This document shows, in pieces, positions 8,839 through 17,744 of a DNA stretch of 64,000 nt; position 1 is the stretch's first letter, and the number at the start of each line of letters is the position of its first letter. Under the pieces are notes generated by a model. It saw only the letters and a program-made list of their open reading frames with translations. It did not search any database and was not told the origin of the DNA. Origin of the DNA: Streptomyces sp. M92 (lineage in GTDB: Bacteria; Actinomycetota; Actinomycetes; Streptomycetales; Streptomycetaceae); the NCBI RefSeq assembly GCF_028473745.1, contig NZ_CP101137.1:6386001-6450000 (forward strand), read 5' to 3'. The translations under genes and the position numbers were made by a program.

Positions 8839-10151
8839 TTCGTGGGCATCTGCTGCTGGGCCTTCTCGAGCCCCGCCCGCACGGACTCGGTGGTCACCGG
8901 CCGCCCCGCGGCGGCGTCGGCGAAGAGCTCCTTGACCGCGGTGCCGACGAGGGTCTCGAACTGGGACTCCTCGGGGACCTGCGGAAGTGCGGTGGCGCTG
9001 TTGGTGAGGGTTTCGCGCAGGACGGCGAGTGAGGGGGTGTTGAAGGCCGGGTCCTGTTGGGCGGTCTTGACCGGCGGGATGGAGCCGTAGGCCTTGTTGA
9101 GGATGACCTGCTCTTCGTCGCTGGTCATGAACTTCACGAACTTCTTGGCGCCGTCGATGTTCTTGGTGTTCTTGAAAACGGCCATGTTGATGCCGCCGAC
9201 CATGGAGTTGGTGGCCTCGCCCTGACCGGGTTCACCGGACTGCACCGGGGCGGGGGCCACTCCCCATTCGTCGTCGTTCATGCCGTGGGTCTTGAAGGTG
9301 GCGGACGCGGTCTGCCACAGCACCATGCCCGTCTTGTCCTTGGCGAAGTCGCTCAGGGACTGGTTCTGCGCGTACTCGGCGTTGCCCGGCGCGACGATTT
9401 TGTCCTTGGCCATCAGGTCGACGTACTGCTTCACCGCGGCGACCGCGCCGTCGGAGGTGAAGTCCGGCTTGCCGTCGGAGGTGAAGAAGTCGGCGCCGTG
9501 CTGCTTGCCGAGGACGAAGACCTGGTGGATGTTGTTGGAGAGGTTGGAGCCCTCGGCGCCGAGGCCGTTGTGGCCCTTGGCGGTGAGCTTCTTGCCGGCG
9601 GCGACCAGCTCGTCCCAGGTGGCCGGCGGCTTCGCTATCCCGGCCTCGGCGAAGAGCTTCTTGTTGTAGTAGAGCGCGTAGGCCATGGAGTACAGCGGTA
9701 CGGCGGCCGGGTCCTGACCCTGGGTGCCGGTGGAGCCGAGGGCGGACTCGATGAATCGGTCCTTGCCGCCGATCGCCTCGAAGTTCTTCGCGTCCCAGGA
9801 CAGCAGGGCGCCGCTGGCCTGGAGGGAGGCGCTCCAGGTGTTGCCGATGTTGAGGACGTCCGGGCCCTGGCCCGACGTAGTGGCGGTGAGGATCCGGTTC
9901 AGCAGGTCGGACCAGGGCACGACCTCCAGCTTCACCTTGATGCCGGTCTGCTTCTCGAACTTGTCGAGTTCGGGCTGGAGGACCTTCTTGTCCACCTCCA
10001 GGTTGGCCCCCTGGTTCGTGGCCCAGTAGGTGAGCGTCCTCGGCTGCTCGTTGGAGCCCTCCGAGCCGGAAGTGCCCCCGCCGCAGGCGGCCGCGGTGAG
10101 AACTAGTGAGAGGGTGACGGCGCCGACGGCTGCTGCTCTGATTCTGCGCAT
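8835..10151 (-). CDS. Sugar-binding lipoprotein of a CUT1 ABC transporter
   Basis: The 438-aa extracytoplasmic solute-binding protein belongs to family 1 (MalE-like). It starts MRRIRAAAVGAVTLSLVLTAAACGGG, i.e. a lipoprotein signal with the lipobox Cys at about residue 23 (text split: RIRAAAVGAV, LTAAACGGG). Typical blocks follow: YWATNQG, FEKQTGIKVKLEVVPW, PDVLNIGNTW, YYNKKLFAEAGI and PPATWDEL, AYGSIPPV near the C-terminus. It captures the oligosaccharide outside the membrane. I chose the ATG at 10151 rather than the open frame to 10211 because it gives the correct lipoprotein signal. It heads the operon and is transcribed away from the ROK regulator gene across a 196-bp region containing a strong palindrome at 10252-10272. 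Confidence 0.93.
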   Translation of the reverse strand: MRRIRAAAVGAVTLSLVLTAAACGGGTSGSEGSNEQPRTLTYWATNQGANLEVDKKVLQPELDKFEKQTGIKVKLEVVPWSDLLNRILTATTSGQGPDVLNIGNTWSASLQASGALLSWDAKNFEAIGGKDRFIESALGSTGTQGQDPAAVPLYSMAYALYYNKKLFAEAGIAKPPATWDELVAAGKKLTAKGHNGLGAEGSNLSNNIHQVFVLGKQHGADFFTSDGKPDFTSDGAVAAVKQYVDLMAKDKIVAPGNAEYAQNQSLSDFAKDKTGMVLWQTASATFKTHGMNDDEWGVAPAPVQSGEPGQGEATNSMVGGINMAVFKNTKNIDGAKKFVKFMTSDEEQVILNKAYGSIPPVKTAQQDPAFNTPSLAVLRETLTNSATALPQVPEESQFETLVGTAVKELFADAAAGRPVTTESVRAGLEKAQQQMPTK

Positions 10152-10251
10152 GACTTCAGGTGGCCCTTCGGGGGAGGTGAACGGACTTCGCCTGCGGGGA
10201 GGGTGCGACACGAGTGGCGTCCCGCGTTCGATCCCTGAAGCATCCCGCCGC

Positions 10252-10272
10252 TTAATTCACGCTGTGAGTTAA
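10252..10272. promoter_or_regulatory. 21-bp operator palindrome between binding-protein and ROK genes
   Basis: TTAATTCAC-GCT-GTGAGTTAA has 9-bp arms with a single mismatch and is markedly AT-rich compared with its surroundings. It is the only strong palindrome in the divergent intergenic region, so it is the natural binding site for the adjacent ROK regulator, controlling the sugar-uptake operon and probably its own gene. A TTGAGG that could serve as -35 for the leftward operon lies just upstream of it. Confidence 0.75.
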
Positions 10273-10347
10273 ACCTCAAGTGAAGGTCGCGTCAAGGTCT
10301 CGAACCCATGTAAGTTGCACGCAGGACGTCGGAGACGAGGTGGCACA

Positions 10348-11670
10348 GTGAAGATGCGCAGCGGCCGGACGGTGCGTGACCTGCGGCGGGAGAACCGCAC
10401 CGCGGTATTGCAACGGTTGTATTTCGACGGGCCTCTGAGCCGTTTCTCGCTCGGCCCCGTCACCGGGTTGAGTTCGGGCTCCGTGAGCAACGTGGTGTCC
10501 GAACTGGTCGCCGAGGGCCTGGTCGAGGAGGCCGGCAGCGTGGACTCGGCCGGCGGTCGTCCCCGTACGCTCCTGCGCATCAGCGCGAACAGCGGCTACT
10601 TGATCGGCGTGGACGTCGGGGAGACGCGGGTGCGGATCGAGCTCTTCGATCTGGCTCTCGCCGAACTCGCCCGGGTGGAACGGCTGTTGACTTCCGAGAG
10701 TCCGCGCCGCGTGGACCGTTACGACGTCGGTGTGGTGGTCGGTCATCTCCGCGAAGGCATTCCCGAGGTGCTGAGCCAGGCCGGTATCCCGGCGGAGCGG
10801 TTGCTGGGCGTCGGCATCGGCGTGCCGGGAATCGTCGCGGGGGGCGCGGAGCAGGGCGCCGTGGTGCACGGGCAGACCATCGGCTGGGACGCCGTCCCGT
10901 TGGAGCGGCTGCTGCGCGAGTCCCGGCTGCTGCCCGAGACCGTGCCGTACTACATCGACAACGGTGCCAAGACGCTCGGCCAGGCGGAGATGTGGTTCGG
11001 CGCCGGGCGCGGCGCGCAGAACGCCGTGGTGGTCCTCTTCGGCTCCGGTGTCGGCGCCTGCGTCGTCACCGACGACATGCGGTCCGGCATGGCCCTGGAG
11101 TGGGGGCATCTGACCGTACGGGTACGGGGCCGTCAGTGCCGCTGCGGCGCGAAGGGCTGCCTGGAGGCGTACGCCGGGTCCGAAGCGCTCCTGGACCGGT
11201 GGGTGGAGGCGGGCGGGCGGCCACCGACCGGCGCGGACGAGGAAACGGCGCTGACCGCGATGCTCGCCGGCGCGTACCCCGTCCCCGACGCCGAGGGAGT
11301 GACTCCGAGGGCCGACGCGACCGCGCTGGCCGTCCTGGAGGAGACCGCCGAGTACCTCGGCGCGGGCTTCTCCGACCTGATCAACCTCTTCCAGCCCGAA
11401 CGGATCCTCGTGGGCGGCTGGGCGGGGCTCCAGCTCGGCCGGCGCTTCCTCGACACGGTGCGGACGTACGCCGCTTCGTACTCGCTGAAGTACCCGGCCG
11501 CGCACGTCGAGATCGACCTCGGCACGCTCGGCCCGGACGCCGTCACCGTCGGAGCCGCGATCCTGCCGCTCGCCGACTTCTTCGCCCGTGGTGGCCGCCG
11601 CCCCGAGACCGGTCCGGAACAACAGAGTCCCGTCTGGCAGACCAGCCTGCGGGGACGGGGGGCGCAGTGA
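10348..11670 (+). CDS. ROK-family transcriptional regulator of the sugar locus
   Basis: The 440-aa protein has an N-terminal winged helix (RTVRDLRRENRTAVLQRLYF, then SSGSVSNVVSELVAEGLVEE, split as two helices) and a C-terminal ROK sugar-kinase-like domain starting IGVDVGETRVRIELFD. The ROK zinc motif is complete: CRCGAKGCLEAY near residue 263. The kinase catalytic block, normally ENDANAAALGE, is IDNGAKTLGQAE: the catalytic Asp is Gly, so it should bind but not phosphorylate sugar. The GTG at 10348 has GACGAGG 8 nt upstream; the open frame from 10315 lacks a site. It is divergent from the ABC operon and convergent, 6 bp apart, with the GH3 gene. Likely a sugar-relieved repressor acting at the 10252-10272 palindrome. 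Confidence 0.92.
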   Translation: MKMRSGRTVRDLRRENRTAVLQRLYFDGPLSRFSLGPVTGLSSGSVSNVVSELVAEGLVEEAGSVDSAGGRPRTLLRISANSGYLIGVDVGETRVRIELFDLALAELARVERLLTSESPRRVDRYDVGVVVGHLREGIPEVLSQAGIPAERLLGVGIGVPGIVAGGAEQGAVVHGQTIGWDAVPLERLLRESRLLPETVPYYIDNGAKTLGQAEMWFGAGRGAQNAVVVLFGSGVGACVVTDDMRSGMALEWGHLTVRVRGRQCRCGAKGCLEAYAGSEALLDRWVEAGGRPPTGADEETALTAMLAGAYPVPDAEGVTPRADATALAVLEETAEYLGAGFSDLINLFQPERILVGGWAGLQLGRRFLDTVRTYAASYSLKYPAAHVEIDLGTLGPDAVTVGAAILPLADFFARGGRRPETGPEQQSPVWQTSLRGRGAQ

Positions 11671-11676
11671 GGGAGC

Positions 11677-14124
11677 TCAGCCGGTGCACGCCCGTCGCTC
11701 CACCGTCACCTCTCCTTCCCACCGCAGGTCCCCCGCCGACCTGCCCACCATGAGCCGGTAGGGACCGGGCTCCGTGGACCAGGCGCACTCCTCCTCCGAC
11801 CAGTGGCGCAGTGCACGGGGCGCCACCTCCACCTCGGCGGTCACCGTCCGGCCCGCCTCCGCCCGGACCGCCGCGTAGCCAGCGAACCAGCGTACGGGCC
11901 GCTCCACGGCAGACCCAGGCCGCGCCACGTACACCTGAACGACCTCCCGCCCCGCGCGGGCCCCGGTGTTGCGCAGACGGACCCGCACGGTGAAAGCTTC
12001 GCCCGCCGTGACCCTTGCCGGCGCGTCGACGGCCTCGTACCCCCAGGTGGTGTACCCGAGTCCGTGGCCGAACCAGAAGGCCGGTGCGCGTCCGGCCCGC
12101 AGCCAGGCCCGATGGCCGACGTGCAGACCCTCGGCGTAGTCGAGACGACCCTCCGCCGGTCGCGTACGCGTCACCGGCGTGTCCGCGAGAGAGGTACCCC
12201 ACGTCGTGGGAAGCCGGCCGCCGGGCTCCTGCAGTCCGAAGAGCACGTCGGCAAGCCCCGCGCCGGCCTCCTGCCCTGGGAACCACATGAGCAGTACCGC
12301 GCCCACGTCGTTGCGCCACGGCATTTCCACCGGGCCGCCGCTGTTGACGACCACGACCGTGCGCGGATTGACCGCGGCCACCGCCCGCACGAGGTCGTCC
12401 TGGCACCCGCCGAGCGACAGGTCGCCCCGGTCGCGCCCCTCTGTCTCGTCCTGCTCGGTGGTGCCGACGACCACGATCGCGGCATCCGCCTCGCGGGCCG
12501 CCTCCACCGCGGCCGCCACCGCGCTCTCCGGGGCGGGCTCCGGCGGCGCCGCGGTGACGACGGTGGCTCGCCCGCAGCCGGGGACCAGCTCGCGCCGCGC
12601 CACGAGGTGGACCGGCCGCCGCTTCGAGGTCAGCTCCGTCCGTGCCTGCTGGACGGGTGGGTTGACGTGGACGACCGCCGGGTCGTCGGTCTCGCGGGGG
12701 AACACGCCGTCCAGGATCGTGTCTCCGTCGACGGTCAGCGTCATCCGGCCGAAACCACCGACGCCGACCGTCCACTCCCCCGTCCGCTGCGGCCGCAGCA
12801 GGGCGCTGATCTCCACCGTGTGGGCTCCGGGAGGCAGATCCGGCTCCAGCTGGCGGCCCGAGAGGCGATGCTCGGCGAGCAGTTCTCTCCCCGACTCGTC
12901 CAGAACGCGCAGCAGCACCCCGGGGGCGCCCGACCTCGGGTCGTCGCACCGGTCGGTGCCGAGCGGGGCGGCAGCGGCGCCTGGCGTCGGACCGGGAGCG
13001 TGCACCACCCGGGCGCGGCCTCTCAGCCGGGCCCGGACACCGGCCAAGGGGGTCACCACCGCAGACGGGAAGACGCCGGCGCTGCCGCCGCCCTGCGTGC
13101 GGGGCGACGCGGCGTGCGCGCCGATGACCGCGACGGTGGAAAGCTCCGTCGGACCGAGGGGAAGCAGCCCCTGGTTGCAGAGGAGGACGGAACCGGCCGC
13201 GGCGGCCCTGCGCAGCAGCGCCCGGGTGTCCAGGGAGCCCCGCACCGGCAGGTGACGCCGACGACGGGGTGCGAAGGCGCCCACCCGGTCGGCGAGCCGG
13301 AGCAGTCGACGTACCTTGTCGTCGACGGCCTTCTCCGGAACCCGTCCCTCCTTGACCGCCTGGACCAGCGCCGCTCCCCAGGGGCTCTGCGGCCCCGGCA
13401 TCGCCAGGTCGAGGGCGGCGCGGGCCGGCCCCTCGGTGAACCGCACCGCGCCCCAGTCGGACACGACGACTCCGTCGAACCCCCACTCCCCCTTGAGGGG
13501 CTCGTCGAGAAGGGGGTGGGACGTCATCGTCACGCCGTTGACGGAGTTGTAGCCCGCCATGACGAGCCATACGCCCGCCTCGACGGCCGCCTCGAAGGGG
13601 GCGAGGTACACCTCGCGCAGAGTGCGCTCGGACGCCCGGACGTCGACGGTCAGCCGGTCGGTCTCGGAGTCGTTCGCGACATAGTGCTTGGCCGTGGCCG
13701 CCACACCGTGGGCCTGGACGCCACGAATCAGCGCGGCCCCGTTACGGCCGGTCAGTTCCGGATCCTCGGAGAAGCACTCGAAGTGCCGGCCGCCGAGCGG
13801 AGTCCGGTGGAGGTTGAGCGTCGGAGCCAGCACCACGTCGACGCCCTTGCGGACAGCCTCCGCGGCCAGCAGCCCACCGAGTTCCTCCACCAGTGCCTCG
13901 TCCCACAAGGCTCCCAGGGCCGAGGCGGAGGGCAGCAGCGCGGAGGGACGTCGCTCGTCCCACGCCTCCCCGCGGACGCCGGCCGGCCCGTCGGACATCA
14001 CGATCTCCCGCAGTGCGATGCCACCCTCCCCCGCCGCGCGCCACGTCGTGGCACCGGTGAGCAGACGTACCTTCTGCTCCAGGGTCAGCTTGCCGATATG
14101 CCGGTCGAACATCCTGTCGTCCAA
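11677..14124 (-). CDS. GH3 beta-glucosidase with PA14 insert
   Basis: The 815-aa retaining beta-glucosidase belongs to family 3. The barrel begins KLTLEQKVRLLTG and has SDGPAGVR, PTLNLHRTPLGGRHFECFSEDP, KHYVANDSETDR and the nucleophile Asp in GVVVSDWGAV near residue 228. A PA14-like domain occupies about residues 380-500 (LRPQRTGEWTVGVGGFG), inserted in the alpha/beta sandwich, which later shows IVVVGTTEQDETEGRDR. The end is a fibronectin-III-like domain (GYTTWGYEAV, VQVYVARPGS). There is no signal peptide, so it is cytosolic. The TTG at 14124 is used here because AAGGA lies 7 nt upstream; the ATG 12 nt downstream is an alternative. With the GH1 enzyme it would convert imported beta-glucosides to glucose. 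It ends 6 bp from the ROK stop. Confidence 0.93.
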   Translation of the reverse strand: MDDRMFDRHIGKLTLEQKVRLLTGATTWRAAGEGGIALREIVMSDGPAGVRGEAWDERRPSALLPSASALGALWDEALVEELGGLLAAEAVRKGVDVVLAPTLNLHRTPLGGRHFECFSEDPELTGRNGAALIRGVQAHGVAATAKHYVANDSETDRLTVDVRASERTLREVYLAPFEAAVEAGVWLVMAGYNSVNGVTMTSHPLLDEPLKGEWGFDGVVVSDWGAVRFTEGPARAALDLAMPGPQSPWGAALVQAVKEGRVPEKAVDDKVRRLLRLADRVGAFAPRRRRHLPVRGSLDTRALLRRAAAAGSVLLCNQGLLPLGPTELSTVAVIGAHAASPRTQGGGSAGVFPSAVVTPLAGVRARLRGRARVVHAPGPTPGAAAAPLGTDRCDDPRSGAPGVLLRVLDESGRELLAEHRLSGRQLEPDLPPGAHTVEISALLRPQRTGEWTVGVGGFGRMTLTVDGDTILDGVFPRETDDPAVVHVNPPVQQARTELTSKRRPVHLVARRELVPGCGRATVVTAAPPEPAPESAVAAAVEAAREADAAIVVVGTTEQDETEGRDRGDLSLGGCQDDLVRAVAAVNPRTVVVVNSGGPVEMPWRNDVGAVLLMWFPGQEAGAGLADVLFGLQEPGGRLPTTWGTSLADTPVTRTRPAEGRLDYAEGLHVGHRAWLRAGRAPAFWFGHGLGYTTWGYEAVDAPARVTAGEAFTVRVRLRNTGARAGREVVQVYVARPGSAVERPVRWFAGYAAVRAEAGRTVTAEVEVAPRALRHWSEEECAWSTEPGPYRLMVGRSAGDLRWEGEVTVERRACTG

Positions 14125-14190
14125 TGTCCCGTCCTTCTTTCACGACTGCTCGGTCAAGGCCCTGCCGGGGGCCGCCGAGCAGGGCGGAGA

Positions 14191-14224
14191 CCCGGCCGCT
14201 CCCGCATGTGCGGGAGTGGCCGGG
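14191..14224 (-). terminator. 16-bp hairpin terminator after the DUF1996 gene
   Basis: CCCGGCCGCTCCCGCA (14191-14206) pairs with TGCGGGAGTGGCCGGG (14209-14224) with one G-U. It lies 18 bp beyond the stop of the leftward DUF1996 gene and separates it from the GH3 gene. Confidence 0.85.
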
Positions 14225-14242
14225 CCCGGGTACTCCGGCCGG

Positions 14243-15319
14243 TCAGGGCAGTCGGTAGTCCGCGTTCAGGACCGCGTCCCGCTCCGGGTGGTACAGGTCG
14301 TAGCCGCGCGCGTCACACTGGAAGCCGCCCACGATGCAACCGTCGACCAGCGCCTCGAGGGTCCGCTCCTCCCAGGCGTTGAAGAAGTCGTAGTGGAAGG
14401 AGTAGCCGCGACCACTGGCCAGCCGCACGTCGCTCATGTCGCCGTTGACCGGCCAGGCCATCTTGAACTCGATCATCGGCACGGCGACCGGGTGGGACGC
14501 CGGACACATGTTGTCGTTCGTGCCCGGCTTGACGACCGGATAGGCCATGTGGCTCTTGTGGTCGGGCGTGTCGAGGTATTTGCCGTCCCAGCAACTCGGC
14601 GCCTGCATGCGCAGGTTGAGCTGGACGTCGCGCCGCTCCGGGCAGCTCGCCGGGATGTCGGTGTTGAAGAAGCTGTCACCGCACTCCCAGCCCTCGACGA
14701 AGCCCTTGTGGCCGCGGAACTCCTCGGCGCTCTGCATGGGGTCGCCGACGACGAACCGCAGTCCCCTGGGGAAGGGACGCACGCTGGTGTAGTCGGTGAC
14801 ACCGGCCTTGTAGTAGATGACCTGCGGGCCGACGGGAAGGATCTTACGGTCGCCCTTGTACAGGGACGGCATCCAGTACGCGGAGGCGTCGGCCGGCGCG
14901 AGACACGCGGTGTTGCCACCGTAGAGGCTGTCCGTGGTGCTGCCTGCGTGCGTCGACGTGTTGCCCATGAAGGTGTGGTCGTGGGACTTGCCCGGCTGCC
15001 CCGGGTACACGATCGGGTCGTCCGGCGCGGTGTGCGTGACCGCGCAGTTGGCCTGGAACTCCTTGTGGTAGCGCGGCGGCGGAGTGTGCGTGGACGGTGT
15101 GACGCCGGTGACCGGAGGGACGGCAGGTATGTAGCCGTCCCCGTCGGGGTCGTCACCGGACGCCTGGGTCGACACCGCCGTCGTGTGCCCGGTGTCGCTG
15201 CCGGCCGGGGTGGAATTCTCCGCATCGGCCGCCGTGGCGACGGTACCGATGCCGAGCACGCTTGCGATCAGTGCGCTGCCGAGAAGGAGCGCGGGGAGTC
15301 TTTTCGAGCGCCATCTCAT
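14243..15319 (-). CDS. Secreted DUF1996-domain protein
   Basis: The 358-aa protein begins with a Sec signal (MRWRSKRLPALLLGSALIAS, mature end near TVATAADA), a low-complexity linker and then a DUF1996 domain of about 270 aa: FQANCAVTHTAPDDPIVYPG, HDHTFMGN, YWMPSLYKG, VIYYKAG, FVEGWECGD, SHMAYPV and CPASHPVAVPMIEFKMAWP (motifs listed separately). The domain is common in fungi and actinobacteria, often among secreted carbohydrate-active proteins; its activity is not established. Conserved His (HDH) and Cys residues could bind metal or form disulfides. The ATG at 15319 follows GGAGGCCCTCC, so the longer open frame is not used. Its placement among glycoside hydrolases suggests a role in polysaccharide attack (inference). 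Confidence 0.9.
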   Translation of the reverse strand: MRWRSKRLPALLLGSALIASVLGIGTVATAADAENSTPAGSDTGHTTAVSTQASGDDPDGDGYIPAVPPVTGVTPSTHTPPPRYHKEFQANCAVTHTAPDDPIVYPGQPGKSHDHTFMGNTSTHAGSTTDSLYGGNTACLAPADASAYWMPSLYKGDRKILPVGPQVIYYKAGVTDYTSVRPFPRGLRFVVGDPMQSAEEFRGHKGFVEGWECGDSFFNTDIPASCPERRDVQLNLRMQAPSCWDGKYLDTPDHKSHMAYPVVKPGTNDNMCPASHPVAVPMIEFKMAWPVNGDMSDVRLASGRGYSFHYDFFNAWEERTLEALVDGCIVGGFQCDARGYDLYHPERDAVLNADYRLP

Positions 15320-15399
15320 GGAGGGCCTCCAGCCCATGGGGAGTAGTGACCCGGCAGGGGGCTGAGCGCTGCCCCCTGCCGGGGGTATGGGGTGGTGCG

Positions 15400-17571
15400 T
15401 CAGCTGTAGATGCCGAACTCGTGGAGCGAGTAGCCCCAGCCCGTCCCGCGGGCCGTCAGGTGCAGTCGTACGTGCCGTGCGGTCTCCGCGACGTCGATGG
15501 TGTCGATGTCGCCGTTGCCCGCGGTGGTGGTGTGGACCGTGCGCCAGGTGGTGCCGTTGTCGGAGACCTGTACGTCGTAGGACTTGGCGTAGGCGGGGTC
15601 CCATACGAGCTGGAGCTTGCGGACGGGTGTGGGGGCGCCGAGGTCGACGCTGATCCACTGCGGGTCGCTCCAGTCACTGGCCCAGCGGGTGTCGGCCCTG
15701 CCGTCCGTCGCCTTGGTGGGCTCGCAGGGGCAGTCGCCGTACGACTGCTGGAACGAGGAGGCGGTGGTCGGCTTGTTCAACGCCACGTTGGTACCGGTGA
15801 CCGGCGGGGCGACGACCTTGACCGACTTGGTCTCGATGCCGGCGTTGCCGCGGCCGTCCTCGGCCTGGATGTACACCTTCCACACGCCCAGCTTCTCGGG
15901 CGCGGTGACGGCGAAGGTGCCGTTGCCGGTGGCCCGCCACTCGGCCTCGACCAGGCGTTTGTCGCCGTTCGCGTAGTTGCCGCTGAGGAAGATCTTGTAC
16001 GTGATCGGGTCGCCGTCGGGATCGCGCACGTCGGCACGCACGCTGAACTCACTGCCCGCAGGGGCCGAGGAGGCGGCGCTGACGGCCATGTCCGAGATGA
16101 CCGGGGGCGTGTTGTCGCCGCTCGTCGACCCGGTGTAGGCCCTCTTGACGGAGTAGTACGAGAGTCTCTTCAGTCCGTCGGGCAGGAGGTTGAACCAGAT
16201 GCCGCCGAAGTCGTGCTCGACGCCGTAGTGGAACAGGGTGGCGCCGAGCGCGACGCCCCGGTGGCCGGTGACGCAGTTCCACGCCTGGGTGTAGCCGTCC
16301 GCCTTCTGCACGTCGGTCGGCTCGTCGGGGACGCCGTTGGCGTCGTCCGGAACCTCCCACTCACCGGCCGGCCCGCCCTCGGTGATGATGTATGGCTTGG
16401 TGTAGCCGCCCTCCTCCCAGTCCTCCTGGACGTTGCAGATGTCGCCGTAGGAGTTCATCGAGTACAGGTCGAGGTCGGGCGCGTTGCGCTTGTAGTACGG
16501 CCAGGCTCCCGTCCAGGCGTCGGTGGAGGTGACGGGGTGGTCGGGGTCGATGCTGTGGATCTTCTTGGCGACGTCGTTGACGAAGGAGGTGTAGGCGTTT
16601 CGCTGGTTCTCGAGCTCAGTGCCGCTGTAGCAGTTCTGCAGGCCGAGCACCGACTCGTTGCCGACGTTCCACATCAGCGTGGCCGGGTGCGACTTGTAGG
16701 TCTCCACCCACTTGGCGAACTCGGTCAGCATGTCGTTCTTGTACGTCGTGTCGGTCACGTAGTTCACGCAGCCACCGCTGCCCGGACCGCCGCCCGGCTG
16801 GAGCCAGAAGCCGTTGATCACCCGGATGCCGTTGGCCGCCGCGGAGTCCAGCAGCGGCTTGGTGCCGCCGTCGGTGCCCCAGGTGCGGACCGTGTTGACG
16901 CCCATGGACTTCACGTCGGGCATGTACTTCGGGGCGTCCGCGATGGCGGGGCCCCAGGTCAGGCCCTTGACGGTGTACGGCTGGCCGCCGACGGCCAGTT
17001 GCCAGTTGCCCTGGGAGCCGGTGACCTCGACCGCTCCTCCTCCGACCGGAGGTGTGCCGTCCGTGGTCCCGTACACCTGGAACTCCCACAGGGAGTAGCC
17101 GTAGCCGCCGGAACGCTCGGTGCCCAGCATGCGGACGTAGCGGCCGGAGCCGGAGACGGTGACCTCGTCCGTGCCGCCGTCTGCGCCGGTCACGGTATTC
17201 AGGGTCCGCCAGTCCGTGCCGTTGTCGGACGCCTGGATCTGGTAGCTCTTGCCGTACGCGCCCTCCCAGGTCAGCACGACCCGGCTGAGGTCGGCCCGCT
17301 GCCCGAGGTCCACCTGGAACCATTGCGGGTCGCTCCACTGGCTGGCCCAGCGGGTCCCGGTGAGATTGCCGTCGACGGCCGCCGAGGGGGCGTACGCGTC
17401 GCCCTCCTGCGAGGAGGCGGTGGTGGGCTTGCCCTGCGACAGCAGGATGTCGGCCGCCTGAGCAGGCGGAACGGCGAGGGTGAGCGAGGACATCATCAGC
17501 GCGCCGAGAACCAGCACGGAGAGGCCGGCCCGGCGGCGGGACAGGGCGAGTGGTGACGGAGGTCTGAACAC
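15400..17571 (-). CDS. Secreted glycoside hydrolase-like TIM barrel flanked by two F5/8C (CBM32-like) domains
   Basis: The 723-aa exported protein has a signal peptide (SVLVLGALMMSSLTLA, then PPAQAAD). Domain order: F5/8 type C domain (about residues 45-175, ending YSLWEFQVYG); a GH-A-clan-like barrel (about 195-510) with VKGLTWGP, MGVNTVRTWG, acid/base candidate Glu in LMWNVGNES and nucleophile candidate Glu in PYIITEGGPAG; an Ig-like/bacterial domain (SDMAVSAASSAPAGSEFSV); and a second F5/8C domain ending YSLHEFGIYS. The barrel resembles GH5/GH2/GH72-type beta-glycanases, so beta-1,3-glucan or a related glycan is a reasonable but unproven substrate. The GTG at 17571 is chosen for AGGAG 5 nt upstream and a sensible signal; the open frame to 17685 lacks support. 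A LacI-type box lies 31 bp upstream. Confidence 0.87.
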   Translation of the reverse strand: MFRPPSPLALSRRRAGLSVLVLGALMMSSLTLAVPPAQAADILLSQGKPTTASSQEGDAYAPSAAVDGNLTGTRWASQWSDPQWFQVDLGQRADLSRVVLTWEGAYGKSYQIQASDNGTDWRTLNTVTGADGGTDEVTVSGSGRYVRMLGTERSGGYGYSLWEFQVYGTTDGTPPVGGGAVEVTGSQGNWQLAVGGQPYTVKGLTWGPAIADAPKYMPDVKSMGVNTVRTWGTDGGTKPLLDSAAANGIRVINGFWLQPGGGPGSGGCVNYVTDTTYKNDMLTEFAKWVETYKSHPATLMWNVGNESVLGLQNCYSGTELENQRNAYTSFVNDVAKKIHSIDPDHPVTSTDAWTGAWPYYKRNAPDLDLYSMNSYGDICNVQEDWEEGGYTKPYIITEGGPAGEWEVPDDANGVPDEPTDVQKADGYTQAWNCVTGHRGVALGATLFHYGVEHDFGGIWFNLLPDGLKRLSYYSVKRAYTGSTSGDNTPPVISDMAVSAASSAPAGSEFSVRADVRDPDGDPITYKIFLSGNYANGDKRLVEAEWRATGNGTFAVTAPEKLGVWKVYIQAEDGRGNAGIETKSVKVVAPPVTGTNVALNKPTTASSFQQSYGDCPCEPTKATDGRADTRWASDWSDPQWISVDLGAPTPVRKLQLVWDPAYAKSYDVQVSDNGTTWRTVHTTTAGNGDIDTIDVAETARHVRLHLTARGTGWGYSLHEFGIYS

Positions 17572-17601
17572 ATCTGCTCCTGGCAGGTCGGAGTGCCTGG
17601 C

Positions 17602-17615
17602 GGGGAGCGCTCTCC
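17602..17615. promoter_or_regulatory. LacI-type operator upstream of the barrel/F5-8C gene
   Basis: GGGGAGCGCTCTCC is a 14-bp palindrome with central GAGCGCTC, closely resembling the known CebR box TGGGAGCGCTCCCA of Streptomyces. It is centred about 37 bp upstream of the GTG at 17571. A similar box precedes the next gene of the locus. Confidence 0.65.
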
Positions 17616-17744
17616 AGGGTGGATCCCCGGTCCCCGTTCGGCGCATGGCCGCGGCGTGCCGCCCGGATCGGAACGGCACGGTCACATGGGGGCGTTACGG
17701 GGGGTGCTGCCCCGGGCGCCCGGTGCGGGCACCGGGCCGCGGGG

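Noticed and set aside
10276..11622. A 448-codon minus-strand frame opposite the ROK gene
   Set aside because: ROK motifs on the plus strand are complete; the minus frame is a shadow.
5547..14124. Calling the locus the CebR/CebEFG-BglC cellobiose system
   Set aside because: The gene order is similar (binding protein, two permeases, GH1), but the divergent regulator is ROK and not LacI, and the operator at 10252 differs from the CebR box. It is probably a parallel system.
11803..14382. An 859-codon plus-strand frame opposite the GH3 gene
   Set aside because: The minus-strand GH3 enzyme has all expected motifs, and the plus frame is rich in Arg/Gly/Pro without any domain.
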